Shown piece after piece: positions 27,186-36,701 of a DNA stretch of 64,000 bases. A program made the position numbers and the translations under genes. This DNA is from Phyllobacterium brassicacearum (GTDB lineage: Bacteria; Pseudomonadota; Alphaproteobacteria; Rhizobiales; Rhizobiaceae): assembly GCF_003010955.1 (NCBI RefSeq), contig NZ_PGGO01000027.1, positions 1-64,000 on the forward strand, read 5' to 3'. Every line of letters starts with the position of its first letter. The first letter of the stretch is position 1. Below the pieces are notes generated by a model. The model made no database searches. It saw only the letters and a list, made by a program, of their open reading frames with translations, and had not been told where the DNA came from.

Positions 27186-27824
27186 CTACCCTTTGCTGAC
27201 CGGCATAGCCCGGAGTCCGGTCCCCAGATACTGCCTGATTGGGTAGCGCCCGTATTTGCGATCTTTTCGCTCCACCTCCTGTTCCTTGATATGGATGCGA
27301 TGCAGGTCGTCGGTGGGCTGAGCGATGTGCACACGGTAGCCCCGCTTGTCCAACGCGAGATAGATGTCATTGGTGATAGAGAGTGCGCGAAGCAAAGCAG
27401 GTTCTGATGAAATCAGATCCGGCAGGATCCTCTTGTAGGGTCGGAGGAATTCACCACTTTTAACATCCCGTGTCTTTCGCAGGTGTTCTTCGACACCAAA
27501 CAGCAGCGAATGACGAGCCGGACGATGAGGTTTCGGTACGGCCCTGGTCTTGCGCGCAGGGCCTTCTTCCAGCGCTCTTTTTTGTCGTGGTTTCGGGACT
27601 GACGGCGTTATCTCGATGGTGTCATCAGATGCCTCGGGGAGCGTTGGCAGCTCTGCCTGAAGCCCAAGGGATTTGCGGGTCCAGTATCCGGATCCGGGGT
27701 AGGGTACCCGATATTGCTTGCAGATGGCGGCCAGTGCCGTGCCGGAGATGCCGAGATCCGGGGCGACTTTACTCAGCGGCCTATCGCAGACCTGTTGATA
27801 GAGCTCGAGACGTGTCAGTTGCAT
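27186..27824 (-). CDS. HTH DNA-binding protein, possibly truncated
   Basis: From MQLTRLELYQQVCDRPLSKV the 212-residue product has an N-terminal helix-turn-helix-like segment (VAPDLGISGTALAAICKQY) and then RVPYPGSGYWTRKSLG. This opening matches a family of proteins starting KLTRxELYExVWxxP with a later PPxGYW motif. Homologues usually continue beyond the present C-terminus, so the end may be cut. Its start is close to, and divergent from, the small ORF and metallopeptidase gene that follow. Confidence 0.5.
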   Translation of the reverse strand: MQLTRLELYQQVCDRPLSKVAPDLGISGTALAAICKQYRVPYPGSGYWTRKSLGLQAELPTLPEASDDTIEITPSVPKPRQKRALEEGPARKTRAVPKPHRPARHSLLFGVEEHLRKTRDVKSGEFLRPYKRILPDLISSEPALLRALSITNDIYLALDKRGYRVHIAQPTDDLHRIHIKEQEVERKDRKYGRYPIRQYLGTGLRAMPVSKG

Positions 27825-27858
27825 AGCGAAGGCGGCTATCCCTGCACTCTTCGCCTTT

Positions 27859-27996
27859 TTGAGCTCACTGCTGACGAAAGACCGCGATCTCAAGGTCAGC
27901 ATTGACGGGAACGAGTTCGTGGTCCGCGACATTCCGGAGCTTGAAAGGCTGCTCGGAATGCTTTCGGCCCGTGGCATAGCCGTGCCGAAGAAGTAG
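27859..27996 (+). CDS. Short ORF upstream of the HEIGH peptidase gene
   Basis: Forty-five codons from a TTG give a short hydrophobic start followed by KVSIDGNEFVVRDIPELERL and a basic end. This strand-strand-helix pattern resembles small effector-associated constant-component (EACC1-like) proteins of predicted conflict systems. The frame extends slightly upstream without ATG or GTG and lacks a clear ribosome binding site, so it may be the end of a truncated gene. It stops 4 bases before the metallopeptidase ATG. Confidence 0.35.
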   Translation: MSSLLTKDRDLKVSIDGNEFVVRDIPELERLLGMLSARGIAVPKK

Positions 27997-28000
27997 CCCC

Positions 28001-29056
28001 ATGGATCCTCTGCGGGCCTTGCCGATCTTTGACACCTTCATGGGTCTCATCGAGCAGAACATCCAGACAGTCCCGGAAATCAGGCTCGACGAAAAGGGTA
28101 TCGCCCACCGCATCCGGATCTTTGAGGATCCCAGATCCCCGCCGATGATCTTTTTCAGCAAACGGGCTTTGGCCAGGTACAAGTCCCGGTTTGACGTCCT
28201 CAACCAAGGCATTGCGAAGAAGTCCGCCGAGAGCTTTTGCAGCATGATTTGTTTGCTGCTCGGGCGCGAGCTACTTATGACGAACCGATTCGTCGGCGCC
28301 GCTTACATTGCTCACGCATTCACCAAGTTTCGCGCGGCGCGGTCACCCGATGCAGACATTGTCGAGAACATGCTTCAGGCAGTTCGCGAGTCCAATCAGG
28401 CCGCCATCATCAATCTGTTTGTGCCCTTGGCACATGAAATCGGGCATTTAGGGCGCTCTCAGGCATTGGCCCCGGCCGAGATCCACAGTGACACGTTTTT
28501 CGACACCTACCGCATTAGCCATGAAGAGATCAGGTACCTGATCGGCGATCTGGACTATGCCAGCTGCCAGGAGGACCAAAATTCTCCCCTCTTCCTGCCT
28601 CTCTTGAAGGAGGAGGCCATTTCAGATTGGTTCGCAGTCACTGCGGTCTTCGCCTTGGTAGCCAGGACCAGCCGAGAGTTCCAACTCGATCAGACGTTCG
28701 GCAATCTTGTAATGTTTCCCTTGGTTGCGGCCCTCGAGGAAATATGCATCAAGGAATGGCGATCGACCAAATTCCTGCAAGAAGTGCTGCTTGCGACCCA
28801 ATGTAGGTTCTCGCTGCTCATCGACAGCATCCGCGCGAATGCACGATACCTGTTCCCACGGAACCACTCGGACATAGACGAGGCAATCTCTGCGGTCGAG
28901 AATAACTATCAGGAGGCTCTTGGGCTCCTTTGGCAGGCCTCCATCCAGCTGAGGGCTCTTTCTCGTGAGATCGTACACTTCTCGGACGCGGAGGTCTCAC
29001 GCTACATCTCCGAGAGGACCCACAAAGATCAATGGCTACCCTCAACCACTACCTGA
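28001..29056 (+). CDS. Putative zinc metallopeptidase with HEIGH motif
   Basis: The 351-residue soluble protein carries FVPLAHEIGHLGR at about residues 141-153. This HExxH zinc-binding helix is followed about 50 residues later by LLKEEAISDWFAVTAVF, which could supply a third ligand (Glu) as in gluzincins. The N-terminal 120 residues and the helical C-terminal 120 residues match no family I know. It is flanked by a short upstream ORF and a 58-residue ORF overlapping its 3' end by 25 bases, suggesting one operon. Relation to M48 or M78 peptidases is possible but unproven. The biological role is unknown. Confidence 0.6.
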   Translation: MDPLRALPIFDTFMGLIEQNIQTVPEIRLDEKGIAHRIRIFEDPRSPPMIFFSKRALARYKSRFDVLNQGIAKKSAESFCSMICLLLGRELLMTNRFVGAAYIAHAFTKFRAARSPDADIVENMLQAVRESNQAAIINLFVPLAHEIGHLGRSQALAPAEIHSDTFFDTYRISHEEIRYLIGDLDYASCQEDQNSPLFLPLLKEEAISDWFAVTAVFALVARTSREFQLDQTFGNLVMFPLVAALEEICIKEWRSTKFLQEVLLATQCRFSLLIDSIRANARYLFPRNHSDIDEAISAVENNYQEALGLLWQASIQLRALSREIVHFSDAEVSRYISERTHKDQWLPSTTT

Positions 29057-29208
29057 CAGACATTCTGGAAGACTCGGCCGGCTATCCGCTCTTTGAGGAA
29101 AATCGGGCGGCGCTGCGTCGGCTATTCGACCAGATGGTTACATTCGATACGGTGATCTTGACCGACGACGGAACGGTTTTGATCCCGAAGCGAGATGACA
29201 CGACCTAG
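29032..29208 (+). CDS. Small protein encoded with the HEIGH peptidase
   Basis: The 58-residue product begins MATLNHYLTDILEDSAGYPL, is acidic and helical, and ends in a strand-like TVILTDDGTVLIPKR. The ATG lies inside the 3' end of the peptidase gene in another frame, a tight overlap typical of translational coupling. No family is recognised. It could be an inhibitor, substrate or partner of the metallopeptidase; that is inference from position. Confidence 0.45.
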   Translation: MATLNHYLTDILEDSAGYPLFEENRAALRRLFDQMVTFDTVILTDDGTVLIPKRDDTT

Positions 29209-29388
29209 CATCCCAATATCGCGATTTTGCAACCACCCTTCCCGCGGCGTTTCCCCGCTGTTCGACTCATGCGCATTGGCGCCGATCGTCACAGAGCTTC
29301 CGTGAATATTAATTCCCGCACGTCGCTTGCCCATGCAGAGTTCTCGAGTCTAGATAGCGAATCCATGGGACTGTAGGAGAGACGGAAA

Positions 29389-30453
29389 ATGAATATCAAG
29401 AGCGTGCTTTTTGGCTCGTGTGCGGCCATCGTTTGCGCCTCTGCCGCGACTGCAGCGGATGCGGTCGTAGTCGCTGAGCCGGAACCCGTCGAGTATGTTC
29501 GCGTCTGCGACGCCTATGGTGCGGGTTTCTTTTATATCCCCGGCACGAAAACCTGCCTGAAGATCAGCGGTTATGTTCGATACGATATCAGAGGGGGCGA
29601 CGATTCCTATACGGGCGCCGAACGCGATACATAGTCCAAACGCTCGCGGGCAACGCTTCGCTTTGATGCACGGTCTGATACCGAGTTGGGAACGCTCCGT
29701 TCCTACATCGAGACCCAAATCCAGTACACCAACGGTGACACGGTCTCATACCTCCCCCATGCATACATTGAACTCGGCGGTTTTCGCATAGGCGCGACGG
29801 ATAGCCAGTTCTCGTCGTGGACAAACTATGCCGGCGATCTGATCAATGACGATGTCATTGGATATGGTCCGTATTCTGATGCGCCCACGAACCAGGTCAA
29901 TTACACGTTCGCAGGTGGCAATGGCTTTTCCGCGATGATCGGTCTGGAGCAAGGCAGCGACGGTGACTTTGGCTATTCGGATGAAGAGCTTGAGAAGAGC
30001 TACGTCATCGATGATTACATGCCCCATGTTGTTGGCGGTTTGAAGTTGGAACAGCAGTGGGGCTCTGTTTCCGCAGTGGCAGGATATGATGCGTTAGACG
30101 AGACCTGGGCCGGCAAGGTTCGCGTTGACGTGGCACTCACCGAAAGCTTTTCCGGATTTGTCATGGGTGGCTATCAGTCTGATTGGGACAGCGCGGTTGG
30201 CGTGAACAGCTACTTTGCCAATTGGGAGGGCGACTATGCACTTTGGGCCGGTCTGTCGGCAAAGCTGTGGGAGAAGGCCACGTTGAATGGCCAGGTCGGC
30301 TACGAGGAATACGGTAATATCTCCGCCTCATTGAACGTGAGATACAAGGCCATTCCCGGTTTCGATATCACTCCGGAGATCACCTATACCAGCTACGACG
30401 ATGATCGTGGTGATCCCATAGAGGGCAGACTGCGATTGCAGCGTAACTTCTAA
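29389..30453 (+). pseudogene. Porin gene interrupted by an in-frame amber codon
   Basis: The first 81 codons encode a signal peptide (ending ATAAD) and the porin start with [19 protein letters not shown] and [11 protein letters not shown], typical of Rhizobiales trimeric porins (Omp2/RopA type). Codon 82 is TAG, where Trp is usual after ERDT. The same frame then stays open for 272 codons to the porin end with PGFDITPEITYTSYDD and RLQRNF. A single TGG to TAG change would explain it. AGGAGA precedes the start. Without readthrough no full porin is made. Confidence 0.8.
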
Positions 30454-31020
30454 AGGTTCAACACACAATTGCATGCACATACAATCTGGAACCGCATCTG
30501 CCGAGTGCCCCGATCAAGAAGATTTGTAGAGATTCATCCGGATGACTTGCTGCCAATGAGCCGCGATTACTGCCCTTCGGAAGTTAGGCAACCAAGCGGG
30601 AAGTTGCCGATAATAGCGGATTCTGAATGTATGCTAATTGTCTACAATCACCTCGCCACAGCGGCAAAAGTATCTTGTGGTTAGTATGGTCCCTTTGTGA
30701 CCGAGTACATTCGAACTCTCGAAAGCTGACATTGGTTCAAGGCGACTAGAGAGTCCATCACCCAACGCCAATGATGGGCGCTCGCAACATTTTGCTCGAG
30801 CGAGGACTCAACTGTACGAGCCGAATTCGCGGCTTCGAGCGCGCGTTAAGCGTTTCGACGCCACTTGAATGGCGACAGTCGACGACCATATCTATAGGCA
30901 CGATCCGTGTATCATGCGTGATCGCGTGACGCCTCGGTTGCGACCGCGCCACATCTCCTCTTTGGAACATGGCGAGCGTTCCCCGCACGTCCATCCAGTT
31001 CCGCGCAAAAGGGCTACCCA
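30454..31020. other. Intergenic region after the porin
   Basis: No gene, repeat or terminator was recognised. The sequence ends at a truncated serine-protease gene, so part may be eroded coding DNA. Confidence 0.35.
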
Positions 31021-31203
31021 ATGGGCTTCATAGACAAACAAATCCTGCCTGCAGAGGATGCCGACCTGATTGATGGGTATTCAAGAACGGTGGCCGAGGC
31101 GGTCGAACGCGTCGGACCAGCGGTCAGCCGTATCAAGCGGGTTGGCGGGCGTGGCGGACACGGGAACGCAAATGCCACTGGCCGTGCAGTAGCTCGGCGA
31201 TGA
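31021..31203 (+). pseudogene. S1C serine-protease N-terminal fragment
   Basis: Sixty codons match the N-terminus of DegP-like S1C peptidases: DADLIDGYSRTVAEAVERVG, then PAVSRIKRVGGRGGHG. In such proteins this is followed by a GSGFVISPDG-type strand and the His-Asp-Ser triad; here the sequence jumps to a short ANATGRAV segment and stops. An internal deletion of the protease core is likely. The fragment sits just before the cyclase gene. Confidence 0.55.
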
Positions 31204-31245
31204 TGCCCGGGCCGGTAGGCTAAAATGACGTAATGGAGTGTTGCA

Positions 31246-32481
31246 ATGCTATCTGTATCAAACGCAACCCTTGGTTCGCCTCATGAAGGCGTCTGGCCAA
31301 CACAGAGACGGAAAATACTTGATTGGTTGGTAACCGAGACGCGGAATGAACGTTTCATCGACAACATCCTGGTAGGGATGTGCAAAAGGCTATTGGATGC
31401 CGGTGTGCCGGTCACCCGGGCGACGCTCCATTTCAGAACGCATCATCCTCAATGGCTTGGCGCGCGAATCCTGTGGCGGAAAGGAATGTCGGAGGCGGAA
31501 ATCCGCACCTTCGACTACGGCGTTGAAGAAACCGCCCAGTATTTGAATAGCCCGATATACGAGATCAATAATGGAGCACCCGTCGTCCGGCGACGGCTTG
31601 ACGAACCGAAGGAGGACGGTCCTCGGTACCCGCTGTATGATGAGCTGCAAGCCGATGGTTATACCGACTATATTGCTTGGCCGCTTGATCATACCTTGGA
31701 CAAGCGGCACGTCGTCACCTTCGCGACCGACAGGGCCGGTGGCTTCAGCGAAGACCACCTTGCGTTTCTTGCAGATCTTCTCCCGGCGCTAGCGCTCGTC
31801 AGCGAAATCAGACTGAAGAACCGGCTCGCACGCACGCTGCTGGAAACCTATGTCGGTCCACATGCGAGTGAGCAGATCCTCGCCGGCGCTACAACCCGCG
31901 GCAGTGGCGTGACGGTCGGCGCCGCGATCCTGATCTGTGATCTTCGCAACTTCACGGCAATATCAGACCTTTGGCCCCGGGATGACGTCATTGAACTGTT
32001 GAACGGCTATTTTGACGCGATGTCGGGACCGATCGAAAGGCACGGTGGGGAAATCCTCAAATTCATGGGCGATGGACTTCTGGCGATTTTTCCGCTGAGC
32101 GACCCAGCGGCATGCGCCAATCTTCTCCAAGCGATCAGCGAAGCGCAAACCTCCGTCGCCGAGATGAACGACGAGAACACCAGGAACGGGCGCGAAGCGC
32201 TTGGCTACGGAATTGGCGTCCACGTAGGCGACGTGATGTACGGCAACATCGGTTCCCGCAAGCGTCTCGACTTCACGGTGATAGGACCGGCCGTTAATGT
32301 TGCTTCCCGTCTTGAAAGTTTGACCAAGGAAATTAAGCGGCCCATTCTCTTATCCAAGGCGTTCGTCGAGATGGCGGGGTGCATATCCGAATTGGAGAAT
32401 CTCGGCTCGTTCCCACTGAGAGGCGTCGGCGAACCAATCGATGTGTACGCATTTTCTGGCGACTGTGTTCTGTCGGCATAA
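31246..32481 (+). CDS. Class III adenylate/guanylate cyclase
   Basis: The 411-residue protein has an N-terminal regulatory domain (about residues 1-200) and a C-terminal class III catalytic domain (about 225-405). The catalytic part shows ICDLRNFTAISDLW (metal-binding Asp), HGGEILKFMGDGLLAIFPL (second Asp) and DFTVIGPAVNVASRLESL (transition-state region). It would make cAMP or cGMP from ATP or GTP in the cytoplasm. The N-terminal domain shares YLNSP and RRRLDEP features with the cyclase at 60073-61254, so they are paralogues. GGAG lies before the ATG. Confidence 0.85.
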   Translation: MLSVSNATLGSPHEGVWPTQRRKILDWLVTETRNERFIDNILVGMCKRLLDAGVPVTRATLHFRTHHPQWLGARILWRKGMSEAEIRTFDYGVEETAQYLNSPIYEINNGAPVVRRRLDEPKEDGPRYPLYDELQADGYTDYIAWPLDHTLDKRHVVTFATDRAGGFSEDHLAFLADLLPALALVSEIRLKNRLARTLLETYVGPHASEQILAGATTRGSGVTVGAAILICDLRNFTAISDLWPRDDVIELLNGYFDAMSGPIERHGGEILKFMGDGLLAIFPLSDPAACANLLQAISEAQTSVAEMNDENTRNGREALGYGIGVHVGDVMYGNIGSRKRLDFTVIGPAVNVASRLESLTKEIKRPILLSKAFVEMAGCISELENLGSFPLRGVGEPIDVYAFSGDCVLSA

Positions 32482-32486
32482 CACAG

Positions 32487-32909
32487 TTCCGCGACGAAAT
32501 GGCCAACCTGGTCTGGGCGACCGAACGAATCATCCCAGGCCTTACCGCCAAGGGAGTCCTACGGCAGACGCAGCCCGGTGAGGTCATCCATCAGGCCATT
32601 GATGCGGAGGGGCTGATCGACTCGGCCTACATCTACCGCAGACGCCGGTGCCCCTCACCTGGTTCCCGCTGACCGTCGAAAAAGACTCCCAGGTTCCCGG
32701 ATCGTTGCTGTTCAGGCGTCGGAACCTTCGCCGAACGTCCCGTCGCCGGGGAGGACAAGCCGCCCATTATTGACGGCAAACCTCTGGGAACCATCCTGCA
32801 AGGAAAGGATGGGCTATTTGAAATCGAGGAACGCGAGGTGCCGCGAAGCGGCGGCGTCCTGACCCGCTTCTTTCCTCCGCGTAGAGAACGAAGCCATCCC
32901 GGCCGATGA
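32487..32909 (+). pseudogene. Frameshifted remnant of a large conserved hypothetical protein
   Basis: Right after the cyclase stop, successive frames give FRDEMANLVWATERIIPG, then TPVPLTWFPLTVEKD, then GKDGLFEIEEREVPRSGGVL and TRFF. These are the order and spacing seen near the C-terminus of a large bacterial family of unknown function, whose members end with an EEEVPR-x-G-x-x-VTR motif. Two or more frameshifts break it. The N-terminal part is absent. Confidence 0.4.
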
Positions 32910-33033
32910 CATAACGGCCCGGCATCGGCAGCGTCCAACTTGGATCATCATTGAAACTTGGCAAGTCGTTCTTCAGGCTCTTGTAGAGGTCGACGAGATA
33001 GACCGGCAATTCGAAACGGAGCCCGAAAGGCCG
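32872..33033 (-). pseudogene. Peroxiredoxin-like (AhpC/TSA) fragment
   Basis: The minus-strand frame carries FELPVYLVDLYKSLKNDLPS, then DDPSWTLPMPGRYVIGRDGF. This matches the C-terminal half of AhpC/TSA-type peroxiredoxin-like proteins, which have a DLYKxxGIDLPxxNGD-SWxLPMPARYVIDRDG segment. The Cys-containing N-terminal half and the true C-terminus are gone. It overlaps the previous plus-strand remnant at the junction. Confidence 0.55.
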
Positions 33034-33223
33034 CCACGGTGCCCTTGGCGTCCCCCCCCGCAATCGAAACTGTCCATCTGCGATCCCCTCATCTCATCTG
33101 CGCCGTCCGTCAGATTTACGGCTGGAATCAGGGTGCAGTTTCATCCGCCATGGAGGAAACGGTTTGATGACACTCGGTCCTTCGATCAATATCTTACGGC
33201 AAAGTCGCTGCGGCTGAATACAA

Positions 33224-34303
33224 TCAGTAACCGGTCATTTCGAGGTATCCCCGCCCTGTATGGGAGCCTTTGAAGCTTATTGGACCTTCCCAATAGGGTG
33301 TCCGCGTCGCCATCCACGCCTGGCGGTTGAGCGCGGTCGCGGTAATATTGAGATTGCGAGATGGCAATTCGATGCGCCATGCAACCGGGATATCGCGACC
33401 GGCCACACGCGCGGTGTCGAGCGGCGTCAGCTTCAGTGTTCCTGGAGGTAACGGCGTCGGCTTTCCTTCTGCGGAAATCCATGTTGTGGATGTAAATCCG
33501 CTACCGCCATCCCGCAGGCGAAAGCCCGTCAGCTTTTCACCGCTGTTGAGATGCAAAGAGAACCAATCCCATCCGGTCTGATCTGCTGCCAACGGCTGTG
33601 ACGACCATTCCCGGTCTAGCCACGCTTGCCCTGTGACGGCAACCTCGCCTTCCGGCAGATCAAGCTTGCCCTCGACGGAGTAAAAAGGCTGCGAGTAATA
33701 ATAGCTTGCCTGCCCTTTTGCGGATTTCACGGAGTAGCCGTTCTGGCCCTGCAGAACGAGAGGACCGGTTGCGTGAAGCCGTAGATCGTAACGAAACTTC
33801 GCACCAGCAGCCTTGAGCTCGATATCCGACAGCGCGTCTTGTTGGCTGCCGCCCACCAAGCTTTGCATCTGCCAATCGCCGATCCAGGCCGCAAAGGGCG
33901 AGGCGGTCACGCCGGCCTGGCCGACTCCACCACGCGCGAGGCGCTCGGCGACATACTGCTGCCTTTGCGTCGTCAACGCCGCGTGGCCCATCCAGACCTG
34001 CGGGCTCGACCAGCCGGTCTTCTCGCCCGGTGCAAGTGCTGAGCGAAAGAGCGTCCATTGTACGCCATACTCCGTGCCATCGCCGGATTTCAGGTTTGCC
34101 GTTAGATACCACCACTCGATCCTATAATTCGGATGCGGCCCATGATCGACCGAAAAGTTCAACGCGATCCCGGGCTGAGGAACCGCAAATCCCTCCGCGG
34201 TCGTACCAAGGCCGGCAAAGCCCTGGGCATTAGCCGTGCCGTCGAAAGCGTTGCAGAGCATAATTGCTGCAGAGAGTGTCGACAGCAAAGATCTAGCGTT
34301 CAT
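33224..34303 (-). CDS. Lipocalin-like AttH/CrtC-family protein
   Basis: The 359-residue protein has a signal peptide ending near ANAQ (about residue 26). It carries the hallmarks of the AttH / carotenoid 1,2-hydratase-like (CrtC) family: HPNYRIEWWYLTANLKS, YGVQWTLFRSAL and the C-terminal two-lobed lipocalin region with QAWLDREWSSQPL. It is the third gene of an operon with an FtsX-type permease and an ATPase, overlapping the permease by a few bases. This matches the AttEFGH arrangement known from Agrobacterium. The protein likely acts in the periplasm on or with the exported substrate. Confidence 0.8.
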   Translation of the reverse strand: MNARSLLSTLSAAIMLCNAFDGTANAQGFAGLGTTAEGFAVPQPGIALNFSVDHGPHPNYRIEWWYLTANLKSGDGTEYGVQWTLFRSALAPGEKTGWSSPQVWMGHAALTTQRQQYVAERLARGGVGQAGVTASPFAAWIGDWQMQSLVGGSQQDALSDIELKAAGAKFRYDLRLHATGPLVLQGQNGYSVKSAKGQASYYYSQPFYSVEGKLDLPEGEVAVTGQAWLDREWSSQPLAADQTGWDWFSLHLNSGEKLTGFRLRDGGSGFTSTTWISAEGKPTPLPPGTLKLTPLDTARVAGRDIPVAWRIELPSRNLNITATALNRQAWMATRTPYWEGPISFKGSHTGRGYLEMTGY

Positions 34304-36701
34304 TGGCGAAGACCTTCAGAAGATCGGTGGGCGTGACCCGCGCGAGACGCCGCAGGGGGATCAGCGCCGACAGCAGCGCGGCGGCAAGCGCGATCGTCCC
34401 AAGCCGCAGCCAGTCGGCCGGGAACAGATGCAGCGGCAGCCGCCATCCGAATGCCTCGACATTGACGATCGCGAGCAATACCCAGGCAAGCACGATGCCG
34501 ACTGGTAGCGCAGCAAGCAGGGTAATGACGACGAGCACCATGGCTCGTGCCAATTCAAGCAGGACCAATTGCTGCCGCGTCAATCCCATCGCCCAGGCTG
34601 GTGCCAACTGCGGCAGCCGCATCCCCGACAGGGTCATCAGGCTTGCAAACATGGCCAGGCCCGCAACCGCGAGGGTCAGCACATTCAGCGCCGCCGTCAC
34701 AGCAAAGGTTTGTTCGAAAATTTGAATGGACCGGCGTTTGAGACTCGCCTGATCAACCACGTTCTGCTCAGGAAGATTGAACTGCTTGCGCAGCTCGCTG
34801 CCCACTCCGGCGACCTTTGCATGGGCCAAGCGCAGACCGTAGCGAAGCCGGGAGACGTCCGGATAGTGCGATGTCAAGGCAACTATGCCGACGATGACCT
34901 GTCCCGTCGGATTGCCATAGTCCGAATAAACTCCCGCGATCGCCGTCGTCCAGCCGCCGGGAAGGATGAGAGGATCGCCGATGTTTAGATGAGCGCGGCG
35001 CGACAACTGTTCATTGACCAAAGCGGCCTTGCCGCGGGCCACACGATCCCAAACGTCGGACGTCGCCTGCAAAAGGGGCCAGTTGTCGCGATAGGTCGCA
35101 TCATCCGCTACGCCGAAGATCTGCACTGGTTGTCCCAGGACATAGCCTTCGACATTCCAGACCGGGAGGATGGCGTCTACCCGAGGTGTGAGCCATTCGC
35201 GAAGGGCGGTAGCCTCAGTCTCGGTTCGTGCCGTGACGTATAGTTCGGCAGCCAGTCGCTGATCGAGCCAGCCGGTAAACGTCAAGCGGAAGCTTGACAC
35301 CATTGTTCCCACGCCGACATTTGCGGACAATGCCAGCAAGAGTGCCATCAGCGCCAGCGCAAGGCCGGGCAATTGCTGGCGTGTGTCCGCCCAGAACCAC
35401 GCCGTCACGGGTCTCGTCGACCATCGCTGCATGACGAGCAGGAACAGCGCGAGCAGGAGCGGCAATATTAGCGCTGCTCCCAGAAGCAGGCCGCCGAGGA
35501 TGGAAAATCCGGCGATCAGCCCCGTACCCCAACGAGCGAGCGCAAGCGTCAAAGCAAAAAGCGCAATCGCGGCTATCGCCTGGATGCGAAACGCACCTTC
35601 CGACGCCCGCGCCCATGCACGCGGTTGGGCCGGTGTCAGCAGAGGCATGCGCCAAATGCGCCAGAGACTTTGCGCGGCCGACAAAAGTGTTCCGAAAACC
35701 GCAATGCCCAGTCCCGTCGACCACCATGTCGGGCGCAACGTCAGCGCCCCCGGAATACTGGCACCATAGAGACCTTGCAGGGTTGCGGCGACTCCCGGCA
35801 GAAGAAGCGATGCGATGAGATAGCCAAGCGCCACCCCGGCAACGCCTGCCACCAGCGCCAGCATGATCAGCTCTGTCAGCAAAAGACCCGTCAGCGATCG
35901 CGCCGACAGACCGAGCGAACGCAGCGTCCGGAAGGTTGAGCGGCGCTGTTCGAAGGCTAGCCCGATTACGGAATAGACCATGAACAACCCGACCGCGAAG
36001 GCCAGAAAGCCGAACGCGGTCAGGTTCATGTGGAAGCTGTCGGTCAGTCTCGCCAGATCGCCCTGGGGGTCTGGTTTCTTCAGCGTCAGTTGCGGCGCAG
36101 TCGTCTCAAGCGTGGCACGATCGACGGTCTGATCCGGCGAGACGATCAGGCGGCTGATCTGGCCGGGCTTGCCGAGCAGGGACTGGGCTATCCCGATATC
36201 GGTGATTGCCATGCCCGGCAGCAGGTCTTTTGCGATCTGCAATGGCGGCGTTTGCTGGCCTGGCAGCTGTTCTACCGTGGCTGGCGAAACGTAGAGCAGC
36301 CCCGGTGGGGTGATGAACGGCAGAAGACTATCGCCTCCTGCCAGATCCACCTGCTGCGCTTCGCGCGGCAAGCTCACAGGATCGATGCCGAGGACGTGCA
36401 GCCGCGCGGCGCCGAGACGCAGCTGACCCTCCAGGACTGGAGACACCAGCCAGCCCGCCCGGCTGAGATCGACAAAGACCTGCTGCGGGATTGTTTTCCC
36501 GTCCGCCGATACCAATTGTTCGAGGCGATCCTGTCCAAGCATCGACGCTGCACGATTGTAGCTGGCGCGTGCTTCAGCATTGATCGCCTGAACACCCGAC
36601 CAGAGGGCGGTCGCCAGTGAGAGACCCATGAGCAGCATCGCCAGTTGCATCGGCTGCCGGCGCCAATGGGAAAGCAAGGCAGACATGCTCGCATAAAACA
36701 T
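34293..36701 (-). CDS. FtsX-domain ABC transporter permease (AttFG-like)
   Basis: The 802-residue inner-membrane protein has an N-terminal helix, a large periplasmic domain, and two FtsX-type helix bundles, at about residues 235-380 and 675-795, with extra helices between (about 375-455). This two-bundle form is typical of AttF/G-like permeases with AttE-type ATPases. It overlaps the ATPase gene by one base and the AttH-like gene downstream. The role is probably release or transport of lipids or lipoproteins at the inner membrane; the exact substrate is not known. Confidence 0.8.
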   Translation of the reverse strand: MFYASMSALLSHWRRQPMQLAMLLMGLSLATALWSGVQAINAEARASYNRAASMLGQDRLEQLVSADGKTIPQQVFVDLSRAGWLVSPVLEGQLRLGAARLHVLGIDPVSLPREAQQVDLAGGDSLLPFITPPGLLYVSPATVEQLPGQQTPPLQIAKDLLPGMAITDIGIAQSLLGKPGQISRLIVSPDQTVDRATLETTAPQLTLKKPDPQGDLARLTDSFHMNLTAFGFLAFAVGLFMVYSVIGLAFEQRRSTFRTLRSLGLSARSLTGLLLTELIMLALVAGVAGVALGYLIASLLLPGVAATLQGLYGASIPGALTLRPTWWSTGLGIAVFGTLLSAAQSLWRIWRMPLLTPAQPRAWARASEGAFRIQAIAAIALFALTLALARWGTGLIAGFSILGGLLLGAALILPLLLALFLLVMQRWSTRPVTAWFWADTRQQLPGLALALMALLLALSANVGVGTMVSSFRLTFTGWLDQRLAAELYVTARTETEATALREWLTPRVDAILPVWNVEGYVLGQPVQIFGVADDATYRDNWPLLQATSDVWDRVARGKAALVNEQLSRRAHLNIGDPLILPGGWTTAIAGVYSDYGNPTGQVIVGIVALTSHYPDVSRLRYGLRLAHAKVAGVGSELRKQFNLPEQNVVDQASLKRRSIQIFEQTFAVTAALNVLTLAVAGLAMFASLMTLSGMRLPQLAPAWAMGLTRQQLVLLELARAMVLVVITLLAALPVGIVLAWVLLAIVNVEAFGWRLPLHLFPADWLRLGTIALAAALLSALIPLRRLARVTPTDLLKVFANER

